A DNA stretch of 64,000 nucleotides from HXMU1420-13 sp965229525 (GCA_965229525.1 OZ245886.1:868001-932000); one strand, 5' to 3'. Positions 43,088 through 52,092 are shown, counted from the first letter of the stretch. Numbers and translations: made by a program. Notes: generated by a model from the letters alone, not told the origin.

Positions 43088-45088
43088 ATGCTCGCTCTCG
43101 AACAAATCACATTAAATCTTGGGGATCGTGTTCTACTCGATAAGGTGAGCACCATCATAAACCCCGGAGAGCGAATTGGGCTGGTAGGACCAAATGGTGC
43201 TGGAAAATCCACGCTTCTTAAAATTATTATGAAGCTTCGTGAATCTGACGGGGGCTCAGTTATTCTAACTGGTACGGAAACCCTTGGATATTTACCGCAA
43301 GATGGAGTCGACCCAGATTTTTCTCTCACTGTAATTGAAGAGGTGGAGACTGCATTTTCAGAGTTATTTAATCTGGAAATGCAGGTTAAAGAAGTTCAGG
43401 AGAAATTGGCTCTATTGGATCATGAATCAGAGGAATATGCGAAGTCGCTTGATCGATACGGTGCACTTCAAACTCAGCTAGAAACCTCCGGACTATACTC
43501 TCTTCGCTCGGAAATCGAGAAAGTTTTGATGGGGCTGGGATTTTCTGAAGCTGACTTCAATCGATCAACCTCAGAGTTTAGTGGCGGGTGGTTGATGCGC
43601 ATTGCCTTGGCAAAATTACTTCTTCGTAAACCAACCTACCTCTTGTTGGATGAGCCTACCAACCACCTGGACATTGAATCCCTTCAATGGATGGAGGTTT
43701 TTCTAAAATCTTATGAAGGTGCCGTAATTGTTGTTTCCCATGATCGGGCCTTTTTGGATATGCTTACAACTCGAACGCTCGCTATTCGGCGTGGTAAAAT
43801 GAGCGATTATTCTGGCAATTATTCTTTTTATGAGCGAAAGTGGGAAGAAGAAAGAGAATTGCTGATCAATGCTCAAAAAAATCAGGAAAAACAGCTAAAG
43901 GATACCCAGGAATTCATCGATCGGTTTCGATATAAAGCTACAAAAGCTCGCCAGGTGCAAAGTCGTGTTAAGCAGCTTGAAAAAATTGAGATGATTGAAG
44001 TGGAAGATGATCTTGCTTCCGTTTCCTTTAGATTTCCGGAACCAGAACGAAGCGGTCAGGTAGTGATGAATCTAGACCGGGTAACAAAACGATACGGCGA
44101 AAATACCGTATTTGAAGGTCTAGATTTTGAGATCGAACGTGGGGATAAATTCGCTGTCGTTGGCCCGAATGGTGCCGGAAAATCAACTCTGATTAGAATA
44201 CTTTCGGGAAATGAACCCATTCAGGGTGGCTCGAGGAAAATTGGGCATAAGGTAACGCACTCTTATTTTGCTCAGCATCAGGCAGAAGATTTAGACCTGA
44301 AAAGCGATCCTTTAGAAATCATGCTTCAGGCTGGGTCGGGTGAAAAAGAAAGTAGACTTAGAAATATCCTGGGATGTTTTTTGTTTACTGGAGATGATGT
44401 ATTCAAAAAAGTAAAGGTGCTATCCGGTGGCGAAAAAAGCCGGTTAGCGCTGGCAAAAATGCTTCTCTCCCCTGCCAACTTTCTAATTTTTGATGAGCCT
44501 ACCAACCATCTGGATATGAGTAGTAAAAACATTCTTCAGCAAGCGCTTCAACAGTATGAAGGCACGTTTATGATCGTTTCTCACGATCGTGCATTTTTAG
44601 ATCCAATTGTAAATAAAGTACTCGAAATTCAGCCTGGAAGAATCAAAACCTACCTTGGGAATGTCTCTTACTATCTGGATAAGAAGAAGGAAGAAGCCGA
44701 ATCTGCTCTTAAACCTAGTCATCCCGGCGAAGGCCGGGATCTGGATCAATCTAGAAATCTAGATTCCCACCTTCGTGGGAATGACCGAAATGAGGGAATC
44801 TCTAGAAAAGAACAACGCCGACTTGAAGCAGAGAAAAGGAATGAGCTGAATAAGAAAATTCGCCCAATCAAGAAGAAGTTGGAAGCTGTCGAAAAGGACA
44901 TCGAGAAGAACGAGCTTAGAAAAGCCGAAATCGAAGATCTGATGGCTCAAACGGATTTCTATGATGATAATGAACAAGTCAAGAATGTCACTCTCGAGTA
45001 TGAAGAAATCAAGAAAACCCTCACTGATCTCATGTACAAGTGGGAAGAGTATTCAATGAGGATTGAAGCAATAGAACAGGAATTATGA
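43088..45088 (+). CDS. ABC-F ATPase with an in-frame palindromic-element insert
   Basis: The 666-residue protein has two ABC domains. The first has Walker A GPNGAGKS (34-41) and signature FSGGW. The second has VVGPNGAGKSTL (about 356) and SGGEKSRLALAKMLL. No membrane domain is present, as in Uup/EttA-type translation factors that act on ribosomes. A coiled-coil tail follows. Residues 544-567 (translation of 44717-44788) do not look like ABC-F sequence and come from an inserted palindromic repeat. The frame stays open through it, so the protein may work. Homologues without the insert should run directly into SRKEQRRLEAEK. Confidence 0.9.
   Translation: MLALEQITLNLGDRVLLDKVSTIINPGERIGLVGPNGAGKSTLLKIIMKLRESDGGSVILTGTETLGYLPQDGVDPDFSLTVIEEVETAFSELFNLEMQVKEVQEKLALLDHESEEYAKSLDRYGALQTQLETSGLYSLRSEIEKVLMGLGFSEADFNRSTSEFSGGWLMRIALAKLLLRKPTYLLLDEPTNHLDIESLQWMEVFLKSYEGAVIVVSHDRAFLDMLTTRTLAIRRGKMSDYSGNYSFYERKWEEERELLINAQKNQEKQLKDTQEFIDRFRYKATKARQVQSRVKQLEKIEMIEVEDDLASVSFRFPEPERSGQVVMNLDRVTKRYGENTVFEGLDFEIERGDKFAVVGPNGAGKSTLIRILSGNEPIQGGSRKIGHKVTHSYFAQHQAEDLDLKSDPLEIMLQAGSGEKESRLRNILGCFLFTGDDVFKKVKVLSGGEKSRLALAKMLLSPANFLIFDEPTNHLDMSSKNILQQALQQYEGTFMIVSHDRAFLDPIVNKVLEIQPGRIKTYLGNVSYYLDKKKEEAESALKPSHPGEGRDLDQSRNLDSHLRGNDRNEGISRKEQRRLEAEKRNELNKKIRPIKKKLEAVEKDIEKNELRKAEIEDLMAQTDFYDDNEQVKNVTLEYEEIKKTLTDLMYKWEEYSMRIEAIEQEL
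44718..44785 (+). repeat. Palindromic repeat element inside the ABC-F gene
   Basis: Left and right arms of 25 bases each (44718-44742, 44761-44785) are inverted relative to one another with 19 of 25 positions identical. The six differences occur in three pairs that preserve pairing inside each arm. Each arm is itself a perfect 8-bp, 4-base-loop hairpin (ATCCCGGC...GCCGGGAT and ATTCCCAC...GTGGGAAT). The centre is AT-rich and palindromic (TCTAG-AAA-CTAGA type). It resembles the widespread GTCATTCCC...GGGAATGAC repeats of many bacterial genomes. Confidence 0.85.
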
Positions 45089-45120
45089 ATTAAGAATTTT
45101 GAATTGTAATGTTCTTAAAA

Positions 45121-46449
45121 CTAAAGACTATCTTGTAACTGTCTTACTGCATGTTTCATTGTATTTATCGTGTAGTCGTCTATCACCCTTAAGACTCTTT
45201 TCGCATATTCAATCTCAGATTTCTGTGATTTAGCGATCAAGTCATCAGAATCTTTGATCGTACTAATTGTTTTAAAGTTTTCTAAAATCCCAGAATTATT
45301 TTTGCCTTTCAGATATTGTAGTAGGATAAGTCCAACTATATAACTGTTTAACAAACTAGGATCACCATATTCATCAAATTTATCATCTAGCAATTGAAAA
45401 GTATTAATAACTTCATCAGGTGAGCAATCAAAATTGATAAAGCTGTTAAATAGGCTCTTATCGAAGTGTTCAATAAATAACAGAATTATTAATACATCTA
45501 GTGAAACAATTCTCTTTCCGATGTCAATTGAAAGTAATCGTATATTTAATTTGGCAATTATTTGATCTACATCACGTGCACCTAGTGAAAGGTTGTTTGA
45601 TAAATACTCAATAATTGAAATCATATCTTGAAGACGATTAAAGCCTAAGCCTTGTCGATTTCTAATGAAATCAGATAACCCAATTCTAGATAAGCTATCT
45701 TCAATAAACTCTCTTGAAATTTGTGTTGTCAATGAAAATTTAAAATCAATAAATCTATTCAAATACTTTCTTGTATCAAAACTACCACCATATTGAACTT
45801 TAATTGACTCACTTAGTTGTTCTTCATCAACTGATAAAACAAAAATTAATCCAGGTACTTCAAAAAAATGTTTTACTCTCTCAAGTAGAGAGATTGCATA
45901 ATCAGGTCTACACCTATCTAATTCATCAATAAAGATTATTACTTTTCCACCAAGTGCTTCTTCCGCACTTTTTTCGAGTTCACTTTTTATCTCAGAGACA
46001 GAACTTTTCTCTTTTTCGTAATTATTTATTCTATTCATTAGATAGCTTTCACCAATTCTAGAAAGCTCTTCACCAAGATTATCAACACTAATGAGGCCTT
46101 GGCTGGCAACCCTTATAGCAGAAGGAAGTACTAGTTTTGATAGCTGAAAAAACTTCCCTGTTAATTTTTCCAAACGATCTTCAGAAGCGAAAGATTTGAA
46201 TTCTGAAATTAATGTTATAAGTGGATCGGTAGAATAGTCAGACTCCCATGCATTTATATAGATAGCTTGGAACTCATCTTTTAGTTTTTCAAAGACTAGT
46301 TTAGTGAAGAATGTTTTACCTGTACCCCAAGGTCCATCAATCGATAATACATATGGACCTTTAGCATTTACAATAAACTTTCTTATTAATTCAACTTCTC
46401 TATCTCTTGAAAGTTTATCATCATCTACGGTTCTTTGATTTACTCTCAT
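45121..46449 (-). CDS. KAP-family P-loop NTPase
   Basis: The 442-residue protein has Walker A GPWGTGKT (39-46), a FQAIYINAWESDY motif, and the KAP-type Walker B FIDELDRCRPD (173-183) followed by LLERVKHFFEVPGLIFVLSVDEEQL. The family was defined for NTPases related to animal Kidins220/ARMS and to F-plasmid PifA, which blocks T7 growth. Some members contain membrane segments; none is obvious here. The gene converges with ABC-F and is 108 bases after the membrane-anchored gene. The DNA is visibly more AT-rich than ABC-F. Function is not known; anti-phage defence is a guess from family history. Confidence 0.85.
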   Translation of the reverse strand: MRVNQRTVDDDKLSRDREVELIRKFIVNAKGPYVLSIDGPWGTGKTFFTKLVFEKLKDEFQAIYINAWESDYSTDPLITLISEFKSFASEDRLEKLTGKFFQLSKLVLPSAIRVASQGLISVDNLGEELSRIGESYLMNRINNYEKEKSSVSEIKSELEKSAEEALGGKVIIFIDELDRCRPDYAISLLERVKHFFEVPGLIFVLSVDEEQLSESIKVQYGGSFDTRKYLNRFIDFKFSLTTQISREFIEDSLSRIGLSDFIRNRQGLGFNRLQDMISIIEYLSNNLSLGARDVDQIIAKLNIRLLSIDIGKRIVSLDVLIILLFIEHFDKSLFNSFINFDCSPDEVINTFQLLDDKFDEYGDPSLLNSYIVGLILLQYLKGKNNSGILENFKTISTIKDSDDLIAKSQKSEIEYAKRVLRVIDDYTINTMKHAVRQLQDSL

Positions 46450-46557
46450 CTACATAAAAATTATTCTATTAACACAAAATAATAAATACATAGATTTAGG
46501 CAATGATCATTTAAATAAATCCTGCTCAGTAAATAGTTTTGTTTACCTATTTGGAAA

Positions 46558-47229
46558 TTAACCTTGATTAGTTTCTTCAATATTTGGTTTAAGAATTTCG
46601 TGAAATTGATTCATTGTATCTTCTTCTTTTAATCTTCTTAAATCCGGTTTTAATGTTTTAAGCTCAACTTCAATTAGTTGTTGAATCTTTTCATTCTGTT
46701 TATGAATTGCATTCATGTAGTCCTCTTTAAAAGATGAATGAAAAAGATCCAAGCCATTATTAAACTCTTCCTTACTTCTAGCCTTTTTAGTTAATTCATA
46801 AAGTTGATCAAAGTCTAAAGACATATTTGTTGTTTCTAGTGTTGCTATTAATACTGACAATAGTGAAACCAAAATAGGCTGGTGATATTCTGATTCCAGA
46901 AACTTTACTCTGTAGGTCTTGAGATGATCGATTGAAAAAAAAAGACTATTTTTTCTATTTATAACCTCTCCTCTATTTTTTGAACTCTCTACCAAAACTG
47001 AAACATGTGTTTCGATAAGCTCTTTATGTCTTAAAACTAAACTGAGTTCTTGACTTAAAGTCCATAGTAAGCTACAGTAGTGACTAATTTTAGACCTTTC
47101 CTCATCTAGTTTTCTATTTTTTTCTTTCCGCTTTTCAACCAATATTGTAAAGTACAATACAATGAGAGCAGAAATCGTAGCTAAATAAGAACCTACGATT
47201 TCACCAATATGATTTGAAAAAAAATCCAT
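46558..47229 (-). CDS. Uncharacterised membrane-anchored helical protein
   Basis: The 223-residue protein has one N-terminal membrane helix (about 13-31, YLATISALIVLYFTILV) followed by a basic stretch (EKRKEKNRK) and a largely helical cytoplasmic part rich in charged residues, probably coiled-coil (about 30-110 and 160-210). No domain was recognised. Its ATG shares a base with the stop of the VOC gene (TAATG, 47227-47231), and it precedes the KAP NTPase gene. It could be the membrane partner of the KAP protein. The codon use looks AT-rich, like the KAP gene. Confidence 0.72.
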   Translation of the reverse strand: MDFFSNHIGEIVGSYLATISALIVLYFTILVEKRKEKNRKLDEERSKISHYCSLLWTLSQELSLVLRHKELIETHVSVLVESSKNRGEVINRKNSLFFSIDHLKTYRVKFLESEYHQPILVSLLSVLIATLETTNMSLDFDQLYELTKKARSKEEFNNGLDLFHSSFKEDYMNAIHKQNEKIQQLIEVELKTLKPDLRRLKEEDTMNQFHEILKPNIEETNQG

Positions 47230-47654
47230 TACTTTGCAAATATCTGACTTTTATCCCCAAACGCTTTGAACTCTAGGGCATTTCCTGAAGGATCAAGGAA
47301 AAACATAGTCGCTTGTTCACCCGGCTCTCCTTTAAATCTAACATAAGGTTCAATGATGAAATCAATTCCGGCTGCTTTTACTTTATCTGCAAGACTCTCC
47401 CATTCGTCCATCTCTAAGATTACTCCAAAATGACGGACGGGAACCGCCTTTTCATCTACGGCATTTTTAGCAGATTCACCAGCTTCTTCCGGACTTAAAT
47501 GCGCAACCACCTGATGTCCCCACATATTGAAATCAATCCAGTGATCGGAAGTTCGACCCGTTGAACAGCCCAAAATCTCCGTATAAAACTTGTACGTTTC
47601 TTCTAAATCAATAACTGGAAATGCAAGATGGAAAGGGTGAATGGATTCGCTCAT
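47229..47654 (-). CDS. VOC-superfamily (glyoxalase/dioxygenase-like) protein
   Basis: The 141-residue protein has two beta-alpha-beta-beta-beta repeats. FHLAFPVIDLEETYKFYTEILG and VRHFGVILEMDEWESLADKVKAAGIDFIIEPYVRFKGEPGEQATMFFLDPSGNALEFKAF are typical of VOC proteins. His and Glu metal ligands appear in FHLAF, RHFGV and ALEF. Reaction is not assigned. The TAATG stop/start overlap suggests coupled expression with the membrane-anchored gene and perhaps the KAP gene downstream. Confidence 0.85.
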   Translation of the reverse strand: MSESIHPFHLAFPVIDLEETYKFYTEILGCSTGRTSDHWIDFNMWGHQVVAHLSPEEAGESAKNAVDEKAVPVRHFGVILEMDEWESLADKVKAAGIDFIIEPYVRFKGEPGEQATMFFLDPSGNALEFKAFGDKSQIFAK

Positions 47655-47699
47655 TTTTTGTTTTATTTTGATGATAACTAACCCAATTATACCAACAAC

Positions 47700-48455
47700 A
47701 TGCCATCAATAAAAGTACAGTTTAAAGGAGCACTTGGAGAGACTTTAGCTGCAAAAATGGATACACCGGAAGGTGAAATTAAAGCTTGTGCACTTTTCGC
47801 TCATTGTTTTACTTGTTCAAAAGATTTGAGGGCTGTTGGAAATATCACATCCGCACTTGCAGACATTGGAATCGCTACTTTCAGATTCGATTTCACTGGA
47901 TTGGGTCAAAGTTCTGGTGATTTCGCTGATACGAACTTCAGTTCAAATGTGGGCGACTTAATTGCAGCAGCTACATTTATGGCTGAGGAATATGAAGCAC
48001 CAGCAATTCTAATCGGGCATTCTTTGGGCGGAGCCGCTGTGCTTCAAGCCGCACACAGTATCGAGAGCATAAGAGCCGTTGCAGTTATAGGAGCGCCCGC
48101 TGACCCAGAACACGTGAAAGAGAATTTCAGTCTAAATTTAGATGAAATAGAAACAAAGGGTGAGGCAAAAGTTAGTCTTGCCGGGCGGCCATTTACCATC
48201 AAAAAGCAGTTTTTGGATGATTTGTCCGAATCGTCGATGAAAGCCTGTATCAACAAACTCAATCGAGCGTTAATTATCTTCCATTCTCCTATCGATAACA
48301 CGGTCGGCATTGACAATGCACAAAAAATTTTCTTTGCCGCACGACACCCAAAAAGCTTCGTTTCCCTCGATAACGCCGATCACTTACTTAGTGAAAAAGA
48401 AGACAGCATTTATGTTGGAAAAGTACTGGGAACATGGGCTGAGCGGTATATTTAA
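47700..48455 (+). CDS. Alpha/beta hydrolase
   Basis: The 251-residue protein carries the nucleophile elbow GHSLGG with Ser108, and probable Asp/His at SPIDNTVG and NADHLL. It also has CFTCSKDLRA and FRFDFTGLGQS, features of the hydrolase half of bifunctional alpha/beta hydrolase-OsmC proteins. The OsmC half is absent here and the next gene is convergent rnhA, so this is either a stand-alone form or one that has lost its partner. Substrate unknown. Confidence 0.87.
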   Translation: MPSIKVQFKGALGETLAAKMDTPEGEIKACALFAHCFTCSKDLRAVGNITSALADIGIATFRFDFTGLGQSSGDFADTNFSSNVGDLIAAATFMAEEYEAPAILIGHSLGGAAVLQAAHSIESIRAVAVIGAPADPEHVKENFSLNLDEIETKGEAKVSLAGRPFTIKKQFLDDLSESSMKACINKLNRALIIFHSPIDNTVGIDNAQKIFFAARHPKSFVSLDNADHLLSEKEDSIYVGKVLGTWAERYI

Positions 48456-48477
48456 AGACAGCTGAATGCTGACTATT

Positions 48478-48924
48478 CTAAAGAAATTTTTTGCTTTCGG
48501 ATACCGCCAGTTGATCTACACGTTCGTTGAGTTCAATGCCAACATGAGCTTTCACTTTCACCCAATAAACCTCATGCGGATTCATTGCAACTAACATTTG
48601 CTCCCAGAGCTCTTTGTTTTCAACGGGTTTTTTATCCGCTTTACGCCAGCCTTTCTTTTGCCAGTTTTCTATCCAGCCTTTAGTCATGGCGTTAATAATT
48701 AATGCGCTATCACTGTGAATGGATACCTTACAAGGTTTTTTCAGCGCCTTCAAGGCTTCGATTACTGCTTTCATTTCCATTCGATTGTTCGTGGTTTGGG
48801 CATCACCACCTGAGAGTTCTTTTTCGGTGCCATTCCAGATTAATATTGCTCCCCACCCACCGGGACCCGGATTACCTGAGCAGGCTCCATCGGTATATAC
48901 CGTTACTTCTGGTTTTTTAGACAT
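48478..48924 (-). CDS. rnhA: Ribonuclease HI
   Basis: It cleaves RNA in RNA-DNA hybrids. The 148-residue type I protein shows VTVYTDGACSGNPGPGGWGAIL (catalytic Asp at position 12), NNRMEMKAVIEAL (catalytic Glu) and IHSDSALIINAMTKGWIENW (catalytic Asp). The end VKAHVGIELNERVDQLA carries the last Asp. It overlaps pyrF by eight bases and is probably translationally coupled to it. Confidence 0.95.
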   Translation of the reverse strand: MSKKPEVTVYTDGACSGNPGPGGWGAILIWNGTEKELSGGDAQTTNNRMEMKAVIEALKALKKPCKVSIHSDSALIINAMTKGWIENWQKKGWRKADKKPVENKELWEQMLVAMNPHEVYWVKVKAHVGIELNERVDQLAVSESKKFL

Positions 48925-49756
48925 AATTTTGGGTGATCACTGAAAGTTGTTCTTTCATAGAAAACGCGGCTTGCTCTACGTATTCCTGCCAATTTTCCCG
49001 ATCCGACCCAGCATAAATAATTCCACGACTTGAGTTGATTAATGGAATCCCTTCGTGTCCTGCGAGTGTATTTGCTAATTCATCAATACTACCACCTTGA
49101 GCGCCAATTCCTGGAATCAATAAGCTAGCTTTGGAATGGCGCTCTATCACTGAACGAGCTTCTTGAGATTGAGTGGCGCCGATTACCATCCCAAGATGGA
49201 CTTCAGCGGATACTGAGCGTTCGAACAGTTTATCAGCAATATATTCCGCCATCATATCAAATCCTTCGAATGGCCTTTTTAGGAAATCATCAGCGCCGAG
49301 GTTTGAGGTTAATGCCAGTACATAAACACCTTTTGCTGCATCATCAGAGAATGCATCTAACGTTTCAAAACCCATCAATGGATTTAACGTAATTGCATCA
49401 GCTTCAAATTTTTTAAAGAACGCTTTTTTGTAATGCTCAGCAGTAGTGCTGATATCCCCACGTTTTGCATCGGTAATTACAACATGTCCGTCAGGGATAT
49501 AATCAATTACTTCCGATAAAACTCGTAAACCCTTTTTTCCTATCGCTTCAAAGAATGCCAAATTTGGTTTATATGCGGCACAATGATCCTTGGTTGCATC
49601 AATAACTTTCTTACAAAAATGAAGGATAAGCTCACTTGATGACCCAATGTTATGCCGAATATCTTCAGGCAATAAATTCATATTTGGATCTAAACCAACG
49701 CATAACGTGGATTGAGATTTCTGTACCGCCATTTCCAGTTTTTCGAGATAGGTCAT
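48917..49756 (-). CDS. pyrF: Orotidine 5'-phosphate decarboxylase (type 2)
   Basis: The 279-residue enzyme makes UMP from OMP. LCVGLDPNMNLLP at the start, the catalytic VVITDAKRGDIS (Asp-x-Lys-x-x-Asp) and IPGIGAQGGSIDEL near the C-terminus mark the longer type 2 subfamily. It is in the minus-strand run with rnhA. The neighbouring gene upstream is the feo operon end, separated by 72 bases. Confidence 0.94.
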   Translation of the reverse strand: MTYLEKLEMAVQKSQSTLCVGLDPNMNLLPEDIRHNIGSSSELILHFCKKVIDATKDHCAAYKPNLAFFEAIGKKGLRVLSEVIDYIPDGHVVITDAKRGDISTTAEHYKKAFFKKFEADAITLNPLMGFETLDAFSDDAAKGVYVLALTSNLGADDFLKRPFEGFDMMAEYIADKLFERSVSAEVHLGMVIGATQSQEARSVIERHSKASLLIPGIGAQGGSIDELANTLAGHEGIPLINSSRGIIYAGSDRENWQEYVEQAAFSMKEQLSVITQNYV

Positions 49757-49828
49757 TCGAGATTGAGTTAGGTTGGATGAAAATATACAACCATTTAGGT
49801 TTACTCAACTACCATTAGAAAAGATAAC

Positions 49829-49972
49829 CTAATGATTGCAGCTGCAATCAGGGCCACAAGATTTTCCCTCTTTTTTTCCTTTGATCGGCTTCACCACATA
49901 CTTATTGGAAAGGTGAACAATCACTAAAGCAAGCATAGAAAAAGCAACAAAAGATTGAAGATCAAAAAGCAT
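49829..49972 (-). CDS. Small FeoB-associated Cys-rich membrane protein
   Basis: The 47-residue ORF begins at ATG 49972, sharing a base with the feoB stop (TAATG). It has one membrane helix (about 8-22, FVAFSMLALVIVHLS), a basic segment KPIKGKKEGK, and a Cys-rich end KSCGPDCSCNH. This plan fits the short FeoB-associated Cys-rich membrane proteins found with feoB. A longer reading frame upstream of 49972 overlaps feoB in another frame and is unlikely to be used. Function is inferred from position. Confidence 0.8.
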   Translation of the reverse strand: MLFDLQSFVAFSMLALVIVHLSNKYVVKPIKGKKEGKSCGPDCSCNH

Positions 49973-52092
49973 TAAAACAGGCTCACAATTTGGTAAGTAG
50001 CTAACGAACAAATGTATGCTAAGGCACTCATATACACAAACATGGCAGTTGGCCATTTCCAGGAATTTGTTTCTCTACGAACAATTGCGATGGTACTCAT
50101 ACATTGCATGGCAAGGGCAAAAAATATCATTAACGAAAGGGCTGTGGCCAGGGTATAGATTGGCTCACCCGTCTCTGGATTTGTATCCTCAATCAATTTC
50201 TGTTTTAGCGTAACAATGTCTTCATCATCCCCTTCAATACTGTAAATTGTATTCAATGTACCAACCATTACTTCACGAGCAGCAAAAGAGGTAATAAGTC
50301 CAATCCCTATTTTCCAATCAAAGCCAAGTGGCTCTATAGTTGGTTCTATTATCTGTCCAAATTTACCCGCAAAGCTGTTTCTTAATTGATAAGACTCAAT
50401 GGTCTCACCTTCATAAGAATTTGTAGCATATTCAGATTCATCCGCACCAGGAAAAGAAGCTAAAAACCACAGAACAATTGAGATTGCGACAATTACCTTC
50501 CCCGCTTCTTTGATAAACACCCAACCTCGATCCGCCACATTTTTTAGTACAACATCCCATTTAGGAACGCGATATGGTGGAAGCTCCATGATAAATGGTG
50601 TTTGAGACCCCTTTGGGAAGAATCGTTTCATAACACCTGCTGCAAGCAATGCCATTACAATTCCAAAAATATAAAGTCCAAAGAATGTAAGTCCCTGGTA
50701 AGTGAAAATTCCTAATACGGTTGTAGCTGGAACAAAGGCCGCAATCAACAATGCATACACAGGTAAACGAGCAGAGCAAGCCATAAATGGAAGAACCATA
50801 ATGGTTATGATTCGATCTCGCCAATTTTCTATAGTTCTTGTTGCCATGATTCCTGGGATGGCACATGCGAACCCAGACATCAACGGAACAACCGATCTAC
50901 CATGGAGTCCAACTTTTGTCATGAATCCATCCATAACAAACGCTGCCCGCGCCATATATCCGGTTCCTTCCAAGAGGTAAATGAACAAAAAAAGGAAAAC
51001 AATTTGAGGCAAGAATATAACTACACCGCCAAGGCCGGCGATCACGCCCTCAACCAATAAATCATTCAACATACCATCGGGTAGGGCATTTGCTACCCAG
51101 TTCCCTGACTCTACAAACACCAGGTCAATGAAATCCATAAATGGAGTAGCCCAACTAAAAATTGCCTGAAACATCAACATTAAGATTGATGCAAAAATAA
51201 CCGGGCCAAAAACTTTGTGTGTTACTACTGCATCAATTTTATCAGTAGTAGTTTTTGTGTTAGTATTGTTCTGAATCAGTGCTCCTTTTGTAATGCTATC
51301 GATATAATCGTAGCGTTGAAGAACTTCGGCAGCCATTGGATTTTCGCCCGTCTTCTCAAGGATAGCACGAGCTTTCTTAATTACTTCTTCACCTTTCTCT
51401 TTTTCCTGAAAATCAAAAAATGTAGCGTCAATTGTTCCTTCAGAAATCAACCGAAGTGCTTCAGTGTTTTTTGCGCTTTCAGGTATACTTGTATGCCGGT
51501 CAATCCACTCTGTTCGAACGGTACCAAGTGCTTGACGAAGTTGAAAATTATCAAGCCAGGCAAGAGGTTTAGCTTTTGGGGTATCTATTTCAAGAAGCGT
51601 CTTCTTTAGCAGCTCGATATCTTCTTTCTTTTTTGCTGTAATCGGAATAACTGGAATTCCAAGTTTTTCAGATATCGCCGGTACATCAATATGGATGTTT
51701 TTCTCCTGTGCAACATCCATCATATTCAGAACAAGTACTACCGGAATTTCTAAATCCATAACCTGGGTGATTAAAAACAGATTACGATCCAGATTGGAAG
51801 CATCTACGATAGCTAATACCAAATCTGGCATTGCTTCATATTCGTAGTTTCCTATCAGCGTTTGATAGGCGATTCGTTCATCCAGCTTCTTGTAATTAAG
51901 GCTATAAGCACCGGGTAAATCAATGATCTTATGAAGTACTCCACCAATGATAGATGTCCCAGCTTTCCTTTCAACTGTAATCCCAGGGTAATTAGCAATT
52001 TTCTGCCTGAGACCTGTTAATGCATTAAATACTGTAGACTTACCTGTATTAGGATTGCCAATAAGGGCAATTGTCTTTGGAGTCTGCTCCAT
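49972..52092 (-). CDS. feoB: Ferrous iron transport GTPase FeoB
   Basis: The 706-residue protein imports Fe2+. The N-terminal G domain has G1 GNPNTGKS (12-19), KIIDLPGAYSL (G3) and VLNMMD (G4). A helical GDI-like linker follows. The membrane part has two gate domains (for example VIFASILMLMFQAIF and IFLPQIVFLFLFIYLLEG). Conserved MSGFACAIPGIMATR and AAREVMVGTLNTIYS complete the set. It is preceded by two feoA genes and followed by a small Cys-rich protein, giving a complete operon. Confidence 0.95.
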   Translation of the reverse strand: MEQTPKTIALIGNPNTGKSTVFNALTGLRQKIANYPGITVERKAGTSIIGGVLHKIIDLPGAYSLNYKKLDERIAYQTLIGNYEYEAMPDLVLAIVDASNLDRNLFLITQVMDLEIPVVLVLNMMDVAQEKNIHIDVPAISEKLGIPVIPITAKKKEDIELLKKTLLEIDTPKAKPLAWLDNFQLRQALGTVRTEWIDRHTSIPESAKNTEALRLISEGTIDATFFDFQEKEKGEEVIKKARAILEKTGENPMAAEVLQRYDYIDSITKGALIQNNTNTKTTTDKIDAVVTHKVFGPVIFASILMLMFQAIFSWATPFMDFIDLVFVESGNWVANALPDGMLNDLLVEGVIAGLGGVVIFLPQIVFLFLFIYLLEGTGYMARAAFVMDGFMTKVGLHGRSVVPLMSGFACAIPGIMATRTIENWRDRIITIMVLPFMACSARLPVYALLIAAFVPATTVLGIFTYQGLTFFGLYIFGIVMALLAAGVMKRFFPKGSQTPFIMELPPYRVPKWDVVLKNVADRGWVFIKEAGKVIVAISIVLWFLASFPGADESEYATNSYEGETIESYQLRNSFAGKFGQIIEPTIEPLGFDWKIGIGLITSFAAREVMVGTLNTIYSIEGDDEDIVTLKQKLIEDTNPETGEPIYTLATALSLMIFFALAMQCMSTIAIVRRETNSWKWPTAMFVYMSALAYICSLATYQIVSLF

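Noticed and set aside
49829..50056. Longer 75-residue version of the Cys-rich feo protein
   Set aside because: Its first 28 residues overlap feoB in another frame and look non-native; the TAATG start at 49972 fits better.
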